Positions 33,868 through 43,612 are shown, counted from the stretch's first letter. The stretch is DNA of 64,000 nt from Streptomyces sp. CB09001 (GCF_003369795.1 NZ_CP026730.1:6253001-6317000), one strand, 5' to 3'. Notes: generated from the sequence alone by a model not told the origin. Translations and numbers: made by a program.

Positions 33868-35181
33868 TCACACGCTCAGCAGCAGGGACAGACCGCCGAG
33901 CGTGAGACCGATCATCACCACGAACAGCGGGATCTGCGGCAGGACCTTGCGTCCGGGCGGCAGCGCACCGACCGCCGAGTCATGGGCCGCGATCACACCG
34001 AAGACATGACCGGTGACGACGGCCACCACCTGGAACAGTGCGATGAACACCGCCGCGGGCACGGCGTACGCGGCGGCCTTGGCGCCGCCGTGGTGCGCCG
34101 CCGCGGGCTCCCCCGAGACGAAGAAGACGTCGACGAACCGCTGGACCTCCAGCAGCAGCACCGAGGCGTAGTGCGCCATCACGTACCCCACGGCGACCGG
34201 GACGAGGGACGGCGCCATGAGACCGCTGCGCCACGGGGCGCCGCGGGACAGGAAGCGCGCCGCGGCCTCCGACAGCCGCAGCAGGCCCAGCATCGTCAGG
34301 GCCGTCGCGAGCAGTCCCGCCGTACGCACCGGCGACTGCGGCAGCCCCTCGCTCACCGTCCGCCAGGCGCCCGTGTTGGCCAGGCTGTCGAAAGCGGTGA
34401 GCGACAGCATCACCGACACCAGGGCGGACAGTCCCGGTTCGGCACGCACACCGGCCAGCCCGTTGAAGGGGTTGCGCAGGACCAGCCGCCGGTCGCCGTC
34501 GGCCGAGCGGCCCAGCGGCGACATCGCGGCGAGCAGCGAGGAGTACACCTCGAAGGCGTCCCCGCGGGCGAACCACCGCGAGCCGAACACGGTCGCCGCG
34601 ACCAGCTGCACCGCCCCGTACACCCAGAGCCACAGCAGCACGGTGGCCGTCGAGTCGCGGGCCGGGGCGGCCAGTTCGAGCCAGCCGAAGCAGAACAGGC
34701 CGATGACGGCCGGCCACACCCCGACCCGGGCCGGCAGCCGGCGCAGCCCCTCCCCGGGGGCCACCCGCGTCAGCGCGCACACCGCCTGGTGCACGGCGCG
34801 CAGGGGGTTCATCAGCCGCCAGACCGGACCCAGCAGCAGGGACGCGGGGACGAGTCCCACCCAGAACAGCACGAAGACCATGCCGAGCCCCAGTTCCGCG
34901 CCGCCGTACCCCGTCGTCAGTACGGTCAGCGTCAGCACGGCGGAGGCGAGGCCCAGCAGCCGCAGCGTACGCCGCAGCAGCGGATGGTCGACGACCGGGG
35001 ACAGCGTCCCGGGCAGGGGCCGCCAGACCCGGCGCTGGTCGAACCGACGCTCCTGCCAGCGCAGTCGCAGCGCGTCGAAGGACGCGTACAGGGCGGTCGC
35101 CCCGGCGATCAGCGCGTAGGTGCGGGGAATGGGACCGGATCCGTGTCCGACCACGTGGGCGAGAGTGAGGGCTGAGACCAT
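33868..35181 (-). CDS. polytopic membrane protein of unknown function
   Basis: 437 residues, with at least eight hydrophobic helices (for example LLGLASAVLTLTVLTTGYGG, VWPAVIGLFCFGWLELAAP, VFIALFQVVAVVTGHVFGVI, PLFVVMIGLTLGGLSLLLSV). Several His residues lie at helix ends (HVVGHGSG at the N-terminus, MAHYASVLLLEVQRF, HHGGAK). I recognise no named family. It is convergent with the NRPS and divergent from the next gene, and begins what looks like a non-biosynthetic stretch. Confidence 0.75.
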   Translation of the reverse strand: MVSALTLAHVVGHGSGPIPRTYALIAGATALYASFDALRLRWQERRFDQRRVWRPLPGTLSPVVDHPLLRRTLRLLGLASAVLTLTVLTTGYGGAELGLGMVFVLFWVGLVPASLLLGPVWRLMNPLRAVHQAVCALTRVAPGEGLRRLPARVGVWPAVIGLFCFGWLELAAPARDSTATVLLWLWVYGAVQLVAATVFGSRWFARGDAFEVYSSLLAAMSPLGRSADGDRRLVLRNPFNGLAGVRAEPGLSALVSVMLSLTAFDSLANTGAWRTVSEGLPQSPVRTAGLLATALTMLGLLRLSEAAARFLSRGAPWRSGLMAPSLVPVAVGYVMAHYASVLLLEVQRFVDVFFVSGEPAAAHHGGAKAAAYAVPAAVFIALFQVVAVVTGHVFGVIAAHDSAVGALPPGRKVLPQIPLFVVMIGLTLGGLSLLLSV

Positions 35182-35339
35182 GCGCCCACGGTGGCCGCGC
35201 CCGCCCCGGCCGCCCAACCTCCGGGGGCCGCGCCTTCGGGCCCGGTGCGGACGATGCCCGGGGTGCCCGATCGGGCAGGCCGATGGGACCCACCGGTGTC
35301 GGATCACGCTGCTACGGCGCCCAGGTGCACCGTGGTCGT

Positions 35340-35819
35340 ATGGAATCGACAGGCATGCGCGCGGTCGTCGGACGGAACTCCATCCCCACAGGCGCCGACC
35401 CGCTCGGCCGGCGCAGGTACCTGGCATACGCCGGGGTGGTGATCTACCTCTTCGGCCAGGCCTACGACACCTACTGGCACGCGAAGAACGTCTCCTTCGT
35501 CGTCGAACCCCCTGGTTCACTGTGGACCATCCACCTCGGGATATGGGTGGGCGCCCTGGTCACCGCGACGGCCGGTGCGACGCTGTGGCGCGTGCGGGGG
35601 TTCCGGGTGGCGGGCGGACTGCTCGCCCTCGGCGCGGCGGTCGAACTGGCCGGATACTTCCTGGACATGTGGAAGCACTCGCAGGGCACGTCCCTCGACT
35701 TCTATCATGACCTGGTGTGGTACGGATTCGGCGTGGTGGTCGTCGGCATGGTCAGGATCGAGGCCATGCGCCGCAACCTCCTCGGCCGCTCCGTCCAGCG
35801 GGACGACTCAGAGCTGTGA
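35340..35819 (+). CDS. four-helix membrane protein of unknown function
   Basis: 159 residues if started at ATG 35340; ATG 35355 is also possible. Four hydrophobic segments: YLAYAGVVIYLFGQAYDTYW, HLGIWVGALVTATAGATLW, VAGGLLALGAAVELAGYFLD, LVWYGFGVVVVGMV. His and Trp residues occur near the helix ends (YWHAKN, TIHLGIW, MWKHSQG, DFYHDLVWYG), which could bind a metal or heme. It ends 3 bp before the BlaI gene, so the two are probably co-transcribed. Confidence 0.72.
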   Translation: MESTGMRAVVGRNSIPTGADPLGRRRYLAYAGVVIYLFGQAYDTYWHAKNVSFVVEPPGSLWTIHLGIWVGALVTATAGATLWRVRGFRVAGGLLALGAAVELAGYFLDMWKHSQGTSLDFYHDLVWYGFGVVVVGMVRIEAMRRNLLGRSVQRDDSEL

Positions 35820-35822
35820 GGC

Positions 35823-36215
35823 ATGATGAACCCTAGCGACGCCGACAAACTGGGCAAGGCCCTGGGGCCGCTCGGCGCCGAGCTGCTCACCGTGCTCTGG
35901 CGGAACGGCCGTGGCATGACGGTGCGCCAGGTGCTCGAGCAGGTCAATCACGGGCGGTCGGAGCCCCTCGCGTACACCACCGTCATGACGGTCCTCAACC
36001 GCCTGGTGAAACGCAACGTGCTGCGCCGCACCGCGGAAGGCCGAGGATTCGCCTACGAGGCCCTCGTGCGGGACGCGGCCGACCTCGCCGTGCGCGATGT
36101 CATCCGGGACCACGGTGTCTCCGCGGTCGCCCACTTCATCGACCAGTGCCAGGCGGAGCCGCAGTTGCGCTCGCGGCTGATGAGACTCGTCCGGGCGGAC
36201 CCCGACGACACCTGA
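35823..36215 (+). CDS. BlaI/MecI/CopY-family transcriptional repressor
   Basis: 130 residues with the family winged helix: LGAELLTVLWRNGRGMTVRQV, then YTTVMTVLNRLVKRNVLRR. The C-terminal dimerisation region (VAHFIDQCQAEPQLRSRLM) holds a single Cys. In the classic system a sensor-protease cleaves the repressor; a M56 metallopeptidase gene follows here. In Streptomyces such pairs regulate membrane or redox genes rather than beta-lactamase. Confidence 0.9.
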   Translation: MMNPSDADKLGKALGPLGAELLTVLWRNGRGMTVRQVLEQVNHGRSEPLAYTTVMTVLNRLVKRNVLRRTAEGRGFAYEALVRDAADLAVRDVIRDHGVSAVAHFIDQCQAEPQLRSRLMRLVRADPDDT

Positions 36216-36277
36216 CCGGCAGAACACGCAGCAAGGACACGGGGGAGTGGTGGAAGTTGGCGCGGCTTCGCAAAGCC

Positions 36278-37150
36278 ATGTCATGGAAGTCGGCCGTCGG
36301 TGCGGGCCTCGTCATCGGGGCGCTGCTCGCGCTGGCGCTGCTGGACGTGCTGATCTACAGGCTCCTCAGAGCGTGGCGCCGAAGGCCCGACGCCGGACCG
36401 AGCAGGGGCGTCGCGGAGGTGCTCGACATCCTCGCCCTCACCGGCGGGGCGGCGGTCGCGCTGGTCATCGCGACGGTCGCGGTGACGGTGCTGGTGCGGG
36501 CGCTGGTGATCACGCGACGCGCCCTGGTGCGGATCGGCGAGCACGCCCTGCCCCCGTCGCGGCGGCTGCTCTCCGTCGCCGGTCAGGTCCTTCCTGGCAA
36601 CGCTGTCAGAATCGTCCAGCTCGACGTGCGGGAGCCCCTCGCCCTCACGTACGGGCTGCTGAGACCTCTGGTGGCCGTCAGCACCGGCCTGGTGGACCGC
36701 GCGACGGACGAGGAGCTGGCGGCGGTGCTCGGGCACGAGATGCACCACGCGCGTCGCCGGCATCCGCTCGGGCGGCTCGTCGTCGAGACGGCCGCCTCCG
36801 CCCTGTGGTTCCTGCCCGTCCCGCGCATCCTGGCCCGTCACGTGCGTATGCGCCAGGAACTCTCCGCCGACCAGGCCGCCCTGACGCTGGTCGCGCCCAG
36901 CGTCGTCGCCAGCGCCCTGATGAAGTGCCTGTCCGAGAGCGGACCGGCCACCCTCGGCATCGGCATGGGCGGCGACGTGGCACTGGAGGCCAGGGTCGCC
37001 CAGCTGGAGGAGGGACCGAAGCGCTTCGCCCACTTCCTGGGCTGCTGTCACCTGCGCCGCACGGTCCTGGTGGCCGTCGCCCTGGTGGGACTGGTCCTGT
37101 ACTGCTGCGTGGCGACCGTGGCCGGCGGGGTCACCGCCGTAGTGCCCTGA
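36278..37150 (+). CDS. M56-family membrane metallopeptidase
   Basis: 290 residues. A zinc protease motif HEMHH in AVLGHEMHHARRRHPLG, with a downstream Glu in RQELSADQAAL, the M56 pattern. Hydrophobic helices lie at the N-terminus (VGAGLVIGALLALALLDVLI), centre and C-terminus (RTVLVAVALVGLVLYCCVAT). The BlaR1 penicillin-sensing domain is absent. A TTG at 36257 after GGGGGAG is an alternative start. It is probably the partner of the BlaI-like repressor. Confidence 0.88.
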   Translation: MSWKSAVGAGLVIGALLALALLDVLIYRLLRAWRRRPDAGPSRGVAEVLDILALTGGAAVALVIATVAVTVLVRALVITRRALVRIGEHALPPSRRLLSVAGQVLPGNAVRIVQLDVREPLALTYGLLRPLVAVSTGLVDRATDEELAAVLGHEMHHARRRHPLGRLVVETAASALWFLPVPRILARHVRMRQELSADQAALTLVAPSVVASALMKCLSESGPATLGIGMGGDVALEARVAQLEEGPKRFAHFLGCCHLRRTVLVAVALVGLVLYCCVATVAGGVTAVVP

Positions 37151-37185
37151 ACCGGCACCCCGGCCCCGCCCGCGCGGGGAAAGCG

Positions 37186-37210
37186 GCCCCGGCGGGCGGC
37201 CCGCCGGGGC
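37186..37210. terminator. hairpin between convergent peptidase and aminotransferase genes
   Basis: Arms 37186-37196 and 37200-37210 pair perfectly over 11 bp with a 3-base loop. Probable bidirectional terminator. Confidence 0.6.
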
Positions 37211-37219
37211 GGACGGCGG

Positions 37220-38596
37220 TCAGACCACCCGCGCGTCGGCGACACCCAGAACCTCGTCGATCCGGGCCAGGCCCTCCCGGGCGTCCTCCTCGCTGATGTT
37301 GCACGGCGGCGTGATGTTCAGCCGGTTGATGTACACCATCGCGTTCAGCCCACGTTTCATCAGCGCACCCATCAGCTCCGCACCCTGCGGGGTGAGGCGG
37401 TCCGGGGCGTCGAAGCCGACGTACATCTCGCGGGTCTCCTTGCTCTTGACGAGCTCCAGCGACCAGATGGCCCCGATACCGCGGGCCTCGCCGACACAGG
37501 GGTGCCGCTCGGCCATCTTCGTGAGTTCCGGCTCGAAGACCTCGCGGCCCAGTCGCGCGGCGTGCTCCACGACGCCCTCGTCGCGCATCGTGTCGATCGC
37601 CTCCACCGCCACCGCGCAGCCCAGCGGATGCCCGGAGTACGTGGAGCCGCCCGGGTACGGCGTCTTGGTGAAGGTCTCCACGATCTCGTCGCAGACGACG
37701 ACCCCGGACAGCGGCACGTACCCGGAGTTGACCCCCTTGGCGAAGGTCATCAGGTCCGGGCGCACGCCCCAGTGGTCGGAGGCGAACCAGGCACCGGTAC
37801 GGCCGAACCCGACCATGATCTCGTCGAAGATCAGCACGATCCCGTACCGGTCGCACAACTCCCGCACCCCCGCCAGATACCCGGCCGGCGGGACCAGAAC
37901 GCCGCTGCTGGTGCCACCGACCGGCTCCAGCACCAGGGCGGCGATGGTCTGTGCCCCCTCCAGGACGATGACCTGCTCCAGGTGCTCCAGCGCCCGGGCG
38001 CACTCCTGCTCCTCGGTCTCGGCGTAGAACGCCGAGCGGTACAGGTACGGCGGGAAGAACCGCACCACGCCCGCGTTGCCGGTGTCGTTGCGCCACCGCC
38101 GGGGGTCGCCGGTGAGCTGGATCGCCGTCGGGGTGGCGCCGTGGAACGAGTGGTGGGCGGAGAGCAGCTTGTACCGCCCCGTGTGCAGCCGCGCGAGCCG
38201 CACGGCATGCTCCACCGCCTCGGCGCCGCCCGTGGTGAACAGCACCCGGTTCAAGCCCTCGGGCGCCAGCTCCGCGATCTTGCGGGCCGCCGTGGCCCGC
38301 CGTTCCTCGGCGAAGTGCGGGGCGATCACGCACAGCCGGTCGGCCTGCTCCTTCACCGCGGCGACCAGGCGCGGATGCTGGTGCCCCAGGTTCGCGTACA
38401 CCAGCTGGGAGGAGAAGTCGAGGTAGCGGTTGCCGGCGTAGTCCCAGAACCACGATCCCCGGGCTCCGGCCACCGGAAGGGCCATGTGCGCGCCCTGCTG
38501 CACCCAGCCCCGGAAGAGATGTGCTCCGTCGTCGGCGACGACCGCCTGCGCGGCTTCGAGTCCGTTGCCTGTCTCGGAAGGTGTCATGGTCAGCAC
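37220..38596 (-). CDS. class III PLP-dependent aminotransferase
   Basis: 458 residues from a GTG with AGGAGGAAGG upstream; ATG 38587 is the alternative. Motifs: FTTGGAEAVEHAVRLAR, LSAHHSFHGAT, DEIMVGFGRTGAW, and PLP lysine in TFAKGVNSGYVPL, then YPGGSTYSGHPLGCA. The family moves amino groups on omega-amino acids, GABA, taurine or adenosylmethionine. It is the last gene of a minus-strand set with a Baeyer-Villiger-type enzyme, a methyltransferase and a P450. It may put an amine on the polyketide or supply an amino starter. Confidence 0.9.
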   Translation of the reverse strand: MLTMTPSETGNGLEAAQAVVADDGAHLFRGWVQQGAHMALPVAGARGSWFWDYAGNRYLDFSSQLVYANLGHQHPRLVAAVKEQADRLCVIAPHFAEERRATAARKIAELAPEGLNRVLFTTGGAEAVEHAVRLARLHTGRYKLLSAHHSFHGATPTAIQLTGDPRRWRNDTGNAGVVRFFPPYLYRSAFYAETEEQECARALEHLEQVIVLEGAQTIAALVLEPVGGTSSGVLVPPAGYLAGVRELCDRYGIVLIFDEIMVGFGRTGAWFASDHWGVRPDLMTFAKGVNSGYVPLSGVVVCDEIVETFTKTPYPGGSTYSGHPLGCAVAVEAIDTMRDEGVVEHAARLGREVFEPELTKMAERHPCVGEARGIGAIWSLELVKSKETREMYVGFDAPDRLTPQGAELMGALMKRGLNAMVYINRLNITPPCNISEEDAREGLARIDEVLGVADARVV

Positions 38597-38639
38597 GGTA
38601 GGGCGGGGCCCTTCCTCCTCACAGTTCCGTTCGGGCGAG

Positions 38640-40166
38640 CTAATCGGCTACCTGACGCGGGTCACCGGTGCCTTGGGCAGCGGCCCCGGCGGCCGGCCGG
38701 AAACGAAAACCGGACCCGCCGGGGTGTGCCGTCATGCGCCGGTAGAGCGAGGTGCGGTACGGCCAGTTGTTGGTCAGCGTTCCGTCGGCCGTCTTGAACC
38801 AGCTCGTGCACGCTCCCGCCCACACCGTGGCGTCGCAGCCCTCGTCCACGAGGCGCTGCCAGGCCTCCAGGGCCTCCGGCGTCGCCTCCATGCCCGCGAC
38901 GTCCGGGCGGGCGTCCAGCAGTTCGACGCACCCGGCGATGTGCTCCGCCTGCGCGTCCAGGGCGAGGGTCACCGAGTTGTGGCCGAGGTTGGTGTTCGGG
39001 CCGTACATCAGGAAGAGGTTCGGGAAACCGGGCACGTGCATGCCGAGGTACGCCCGTGCCCCGCCCCGCCAGACCTCGTGGAGCAGCCGTCCTCCGGGGC
39101 CGGTCACCGTCATGGGAGCCAGGAACTCCGTGGTGCGGAACCCGGTCGCGTACACGATCGTGTCCACCTCGCGGTGGGCCCCGTCGGCGGTCTCGAAGCC
39201 CTTGGCGGTGATCCGTGCGATCGGCTCCGTGACGACGTCCACGTCGGAGCGGGCCAGCGTCGGATACCAGTCCGACGACAGCACGATCCGCTTGCAGCCC
39301 AGCGCGAAGTCGGGCGTGAGCCTGGCGCGCAGCTCCGGATCGGGCACCCCCGCGCGCAGATGCCGTACGGCCATGCCGCGCAGCAGCGCACCCGCGGCCC
39401 GGTTGCCGCGCAGGGCCCGGAGCATCACCGCCTCCGAACGGCGGTACAGCAGCGAGCGGTATGCGCGATGGGCACCCGGCACGCCGCGCAGCAGCAGCGA
39501 CAGCGCGGGGTGGAAACGGGCACCGGGCTTGGGCAGGACCCAGTTCGCCGAGCGCTGGACCACGTACAGCCGGCGTACCCGGCCGGCGATGGCGGGCACC
39601 ACCTGAGCGGCGCTGGAGCCGGTGCCGACCACCGCCACGGACCGTCCGTCCAGCCCGTGGGCGTGGTCCCAGCGGGCGGTGTGGAAGGCGGTGCCCTCGA
39701 AGTCCTCGGCGCCGGGCAGCGCCGGCACGTGGGGGCGGTGCAACTGGCCCACGGCGGAGACCACGACGTCCGCGGCGTGGGTGCGGCCGTCCGCGGTGTG
39801 CAGGACCCAGCCGCGGGTGGCGGGATCGTGGCGCACCGCCGTGATCTCCGTGTCGTACCGCACATGCGGCAGTACCCCCTCGTCCCGGGCGCAGGTACGC
39901 AGGTACTCCAGCACCTGCGACTGCGCCGGGTAGCGCACCCGGCCGTCGCGGTAGGGGGCGAACTCGTACGAGTACAGGTGCGAGGGGATGTCGCAGCCGG
40001 CCCCGGGATAGGTGTTGTCCCGCCAGGTGCCGCCCAGGTCGGACGCCTTCTCGTACACGGTGAACGACGTGATGCCGCGCCGCCTGAGCCGCACGGCGGC
40101 CGCCAGTCCGGCGTAGCCCGCACCGATCACCGCCACTCGGGTCGACGTGTCGGGGCGCCGGGTCAT
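38640..40166 (-). CDS. Baeyer-Villiger-type flavin monooxygenase
   Basis: 508 residues. FAD site VAVIGAGYAGLAAA, the BVMO fingerprint FEGTAFHTARWD at 156-167 (fits FxGxxxHxxxW), NADPH site VAVVGTGSSAAQVVP, and YATGFRTTEF. This class inserts oxygen next to ketones or oxidises amines and sulfides. Its start overlaps the methyltransferase stop (ATGA). A tailoring step on the polyketide or on sulfur is likely. Confidence 0.91.
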   Translation of the reverse strand: MTRRPDTSTRVAVIGAGYAGLAAAVRLRRRGITSFTVYEKASDLGGTWRDNTYPGAGCDIPSHLYSYEFAPYRDGRVRYPAQSQVLEYLRTCARDEGVLPHVRYDTEITAVRHDPATRGWVLHTADGRTHAADVVVSAVGQLHRPHVPALPGAEDFEGTAFHTARWDHAHGLDGRSVAVVGTGSSAAQVVPAIAGRVRRLYVVQRSANWVLPKPGARFHPALSLLLRGVPGAHRAYRSLLYRRSEAVMLRALRGNRAAGALLRGMAVRHLRAGVPDPELRARLTPDFALGCKRIVLSSDWYPTLARSDVDVVTEPIARITAKGFETADGAHREVDTIVYATGFRTTEFLAPMTVTGPGGRLLHEVWRGGARAYLGMHVPGFPNLFLMYGPNTNLGHNSVTLALDAQAEHIAGCVELLDARPDVAGMEATPEALEAWQRLVDEGCDATVWAGACTSWFKTADGTLTNNWPYRTSLYRRMTAHPGGSGFRFRPAAGAAAQGTGDPRQVAD

Positions 40167-40960
40167 GGCCGCACGGGGCCCGTCTTGCGGTACACCGCGA
40201 CGTGCGCCTGACTCTCACCGGTGAACGCGCCGCCGTCCCAGTCCGCGTACCGCCGCTCCAGGGTCAGCCCGGCCAGCCGCGCCATCAGGTCCAGTTCACT
40301 GGGCCACACGTACCGGAACCGCACGGTGTGCTCCCGCTCCGCGGCCGGGTCGGCCAGGCGGTAGCGGGGGTGCATGTGCTGGTGGACCGGATCGTGGTGG
40401 ACGATGCCCAGGTCCAGACGGGTACCGCCGTCGCGTGCCACCTCCATCCGCTGCCCGCTCTGACGCGCCCCCTCGAAGCGCGCCGCGTCGGGCACGAAAC
40501 CCTGGAAGACGAAGGCACCGCCCTCGGGGAGCAGGTCCGCGGCGCCCGCGAGGCAGCGGATCTGGTCCTCCTGGGTGGCCAGGCTGTAAAGGGTGTTGAA
40601 GACGATGTAGACCAGGCCGAACGGGCCCCGCACGTCCGGGCGCACGAAGTCGCCGTGCACCAGCGACACCTTGTCGCTGCCGGGCTTGCCGCGCAGCCGT
40701 TCCAGCATCTCGGCGGAGGCGTCCACACCGGTGACCTCCACGCCCGGCGCAGCGGCCAGCGGCAGGGCCACCCGCCCCGTGCCCACGCCGAGTTCGAGGA
40801 CCCGGGACTCCCCGGTGTCCTTGGCGACGCGCGCGGCGAGATCGGCCAGGAAGCGCACGGTGGGCTCGGTGTCGTCCTGGAGGCGGACGATCCAGTCGTC
40901 GTAGATGTCGGCCAGCTCTTGGCCGTAGCTGGTGGGGCCGTACTGCTGCTCAGTGGTCAT
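40163..40960 (-). CDS. class I SAM-dependent methyltransferase
   Basis: 265 residues from ATG 40960, with GGAGG 12 nt upstream; a GTG at 40972 is less likely. Motif I reads VLELGVGTGRVALPLA, followed by VTGVDASAEMLERL and LVYIVFNTLYSLATQEDQ. The family includes N-, O- and C-methyltransferases. It is between the P450 and monooxygenase genes. A purine-rich repeat of GGCGAGAAGG units fills the short gap to the P450. Confidence 0.88.
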   Translation of the reverse strand: MTTEQQYGPTSYGQELADIYDDWIVRLQDDTEPTVRFLADLAARVAKDTGESRVLELGVGTGRVALPLAAAPGVEVTGVDASAEMLERLRGKPGSDKVSLVHGDFVRPDVRGPFGLVYIVFNTLYSLATQEDQIRCLAGAADLLPEGGAFVFQGFVPDAARFEGARQSGQRMEVARDGGTRLDLGIVHHDPVHQHMHPRYRLADPAAEREHTVRFRYVWPSELDLMARLAGLTLERRYADWDGGAFTGESQAHVAVYRKTGPVRP

Positions 40961-41033
40961 GCTGCGGGACACCTCCGGGGCGAGAAGGGCGAGGGGCGAG
41001 AAGGGCGGACGGGAAGGGGCGGGGCGGGGCGGT

Positions 41034-42278
41034 TCAGCGGACCCCGGAGAACGCGACCTCCATGCGCTCGGGTCCGCGCAGGATCACGTGCGGGCGGTAC
41101 TCCAGCGACTCCACCACCAGTTCCGGGTCGTCGACCCGGGAGAAGAAGGCCTGCAGGGCGAGGGCCGCCTCCAGCTTGCCGAGGTTCGCGCCCAGGCAGC
41201 GGTGCACCCCGCTGGAGAAGGACAGGTGGTCCAGACGCCGGCCGAGGGCACGGGTGATGTCGAAGCGGTCGGGCTCGTCGAAGACCTCGGGATCGCGGTT
41301 GGCGGCCGCCGCCAGGAGCAGCACGTCCGTGTCGGCCGGGATCTCGAAACCGTCCAGCTCGATGGACTCCTTCGCCATCCGGTGCAGGATCTGCACCGAG
41401 GGCTCGAAGCGGAGGATCTCCTCCACCGCCCCGAACGCGAGGGAGGGGTCCTCGCGCAGCATCGCCAGCTGCTCGGGGTGGCGCAGCAGGGTGAGGATGC
41501 CGTGCGTGATCAGGTTGGCGGTGGTCTCGTGCCCCGCCATCACCAACAGGGCGAGCGTGGCGAGCAGTTCCTTCTCGGAGAGCCGGTCGCCCGCCTCCTC
41601 CGCTTCCACCAGCCGCGTCAGCAGCCCCTCGCCCCGGGCGCCGCCGGACGCGATCAGATCGCGGAAGTACTGGTAGAACGCGGCCCGGGTCTCGGTGTCC
41701 TCCTTGTCGATCTCCGGCGTCCGGTTCGCCGCCATCAGCGGGTCCAGCGCCCGGCCCAGCACCGTGGACCAGGTGCCGAAGATCTTGTGGTCCTCGGGCG
41801 GCACACCGAGCATCTCGCAGATCACCCGCACCGGTACGGGATACGAGAACACGCTCGGGACGTCCACGGGCGAACCGGCCCGGGCCACCTGGTCCACCAG
41901 GTCGTCGACGATCTCCCTGATCCTCCCCTCCAGGCCCTGCACCATGCGCGGCGTGAACGCCTGGGTGACCAGGCCCCGCAGCCGGGTGTGGTCGGGAGGG
42001 TCGAGGAAGGTCATGACCTCCTTGCGCGACTCGACCGCGTCTGTACTGAGGATCTTGGACTTGCCGCGGTCCGCGCTGGCCACCGGCGAACGCAGCACGG
42101 TCTCCACGTCCTTGTGCCGGCCCACCACCAGCAGCGCGCCGTCCATCGCGTAGAAGGGCGACGCCTCACGCATCCGGTGCAGCGCCGGGTACGGATCCGG
42201 GCGGTTCGCCGGGTCGAAGAAGGTGATCAGGTGCTCTTCCGGGCTCCGCGCGGCGGAAGCCGTCGTCGTCTCCGTCAT
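41034..42278 (-). CDS. cytochrome P450 (bacterial class, CYP105/107-like)
   Basis: 414 residues. I-helix VMAGHETTANLI, K-helix ExxR in VEEILRFEP, and heme loop LSFSSGVHRCLGANLGKLE with the thiolate Cys. It starts opposite the nitroreductase-like gene, with the shared 20-bp motif 50 bp upstream of its ATG. A hydroxylation, epoxidation or coupling reaction on the product is expected. Confidence 0.93.
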   Translation of the reverse strand: MTETTTASAARSPEEHLITFFDPANRPDPYPALHRMREASPFYAMDGALLVVGRHKDVETVLRSPVASADRGKSKILSTDAVESRKEVMTFLDPPDHTRLRGLVTQAFTPRMVQGLEGRIREIVDDLVDQVARAGSPVDVPSVFSYPVPVRVICEMLGVPPEDHKIFGTWSTVLGRALDPLMAANRTPEIDKEDTETRAAFYQYFRDLIASGGARGEGLLTRLVEAEEAGDRLSEKELLATLALLVMAGHETTANLITHGILTLLRHPEQLAMLREDPSLAFGAVEEILRFEPSVQILHRMAKESIELDGFEIPADTDVLLLAAAANRDPEVFDEPDRFDITRALGRRLDHLSFSSGVHRCLGANLGKLEAALALQAFFSRVDDPELVVESLEYRPHVILRGPERMEVAFSGVR

Positions 42279-42327
42279 GCGCCGAGGATCGGGCCACCGC
42301 AGCGCGCCCGCCCAGCCGCCGACGCCG

Positions 42328-42347
42328 TGGTCGTTCGGGCACCTCAC
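42328..42347. promoter_or_regulatory. 20-bp shared motif, copy 2, in a divergent promoter
   Basis: TGGTCGTTCGGGCACCTCAC, identical to 9649-9668. It lies in the 126-bp gap between the divergent P450 (start 42278) and nitroreductase-like (start 42405) genes, so it could control both. A 9-bp core of it (CGTTCGGGC) also occurs at 38628-38636 in front of the aminotransferase, which may be chance. Confidence 0.6.
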
Positions 42348-42404
42348 ATACACCCTCCAAAGGGCACTCCCCCTGCCCGCGCCCAGCACCGAGGGTGGCC
42401 CGAC

Positions 42405-43535
42405 ATGGGAACCGAACCGCTCGACCCCGCTGCCGCGGCGATCGCGTACGCGGCACCGCCGCCGCGGGGAGCAGCCTTCGACGCCTGGCGCGACTGGGAG
42501 AACCGGGACGGCGCCCACGGCCTGGTCGCGGCCGGCATCCTGGCGGCCAACGCCCGCAACGTCCAGCCGTGGCGGTTCACCGTCGACGACGGCGCCGGAC
42601 GCGTCGACGTGTACGCCGACCTCACCCGCAGGCAGGGCGCCCTCGACCCGTTCGACCGCGAACTCCACGTGGGGCTCGGCTGCGCCCTGGAGAACATGGT
42701 GCTGGCCGCCCGCGCCCGCGGACTGGCCCCCGAACTGACCCTGCTGCCCGACCCCGGGCGGCCCGAGCACGCCGCGACCCTGCGCCTGACCCCCGGCGAG
42801 CGGGTCCCCTCCGAGCTGTACGACGCCATTCCGCACCGCCGCACCAACCGCGGCCCCTTCCGGCGCGAGCCGCTGCCACGACCGCTGCTCGACGAGATCG
42901 GCGCCCTGGCCGCCGACGGCCCGGACGCCCCCGCCCTCCTCTGGTTCGCCGACGAGGAGCGGCGGGCGCGCGTTTCACACCTGCTGGTCGAGGCGACCGA
43001 GGCGGTCGTCGCCGACGAGGGGCAGTCGCTCGCGGGCCACCGCTGGTACCGGGGCACGGACGGCGCCGTCGAACGCCACCGTGACGGAATGACCGTGGAC
43101 ACCCAGGGCATGTCGCGCACGATGAGCAGTCTCGGCAAGCGGCTGCCCGCCCCTTCGCGGCGCACCGCCGACCGGTTCTGGCTGCGCAACACCCGCTCCG
43201 TGCACGTCGCCACCGCCGCCGCCTTCGGCATGGTCACGGTGGCCGACACCGACGACCCCGCCCTGCGGATGCGCGGCGGACGGCTGCTCCAGCGCGTCCA
43301 CCTGTTCGCCACCGCCAGGGGACTGGCGGTCGGACACCTCAACATGATGACCGTCCGCGCCGACCGCGAACGCGAACTGGGGTTGCCCCCGCGCTTCGGC
43401 AAGGCACTGGACGAACTGGTCGGCGACGCGGGCGGCCAGACCCTGGTCACCTTTCGCATCGGCCGACCGGCCCGTCTCGCCGGCACCAGCCCCCGGCGCC
43501 CCGTCGCCACCGTCCTCGGTGCCGACGCCGGGTGA
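42405..43535 (+). CDS. nitroreductase-fold (Acg-like) FMN protein
   Basis: 376 residues. The N-terminal part shows the fold in GILAANARNVQPWRFTV, a pattern of Acg and nitroreductase-family proteins (ANxQPW). IPHRRTNRGPFRREPL and RVHLFATARGLAVGHLNMM follow. Members reduce nitro or enone groups or act as FMN stores. In this setting it might modify the polyene, or protect against redox stress. It shares the 42.3-kb control region with the P450. Confidence 0.78.
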   Translation: MGTEPLDPAAAAIAYAAPPPRGAAFDAWRDWENRDGAHGLVAAGILAANARNVQPWRFTVDDGAGRVDVYADLTRRQGALDPFDRELHVGLGCALENMVLAARARGLAPELTLLPDPGRPEHAATLRLTPGERVPSELYDAIPHRRTNRGPFRREPLPRPLLDEIGALAADGPDAPALLWFADEERRARVSHLLVEATEAVVADEGQSLAGHRWYRGTDGAVERHRDGMTVDTQGMSRTMSSLGKRLPAPSRRTADRFWLRNTRSVHVATAAAFGMVTVADTDDPALRMRGGRLLQRVHLFATARGLAVGHLNMMTVRADRERELGLPPRFGKALDELVGDAGGQTLVTFRIGRPARLAGTSPRRPVATVLGADAG

Positions 43536-43612
43536 CGCCGGGTGACGCCCGGCCGCATACCTACCGTTCGGCGGACCCGCTCCGCCACCATGCCGAGGAG
43601 GCAGAGACCACC

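Noticed and set aside
35823..37150. BlaI-M56 pair as a beta-lactam resistance system
   Set aside because: The M56 protein lacks the penicillin-sensing domain and no beta-lactamase is nearby.
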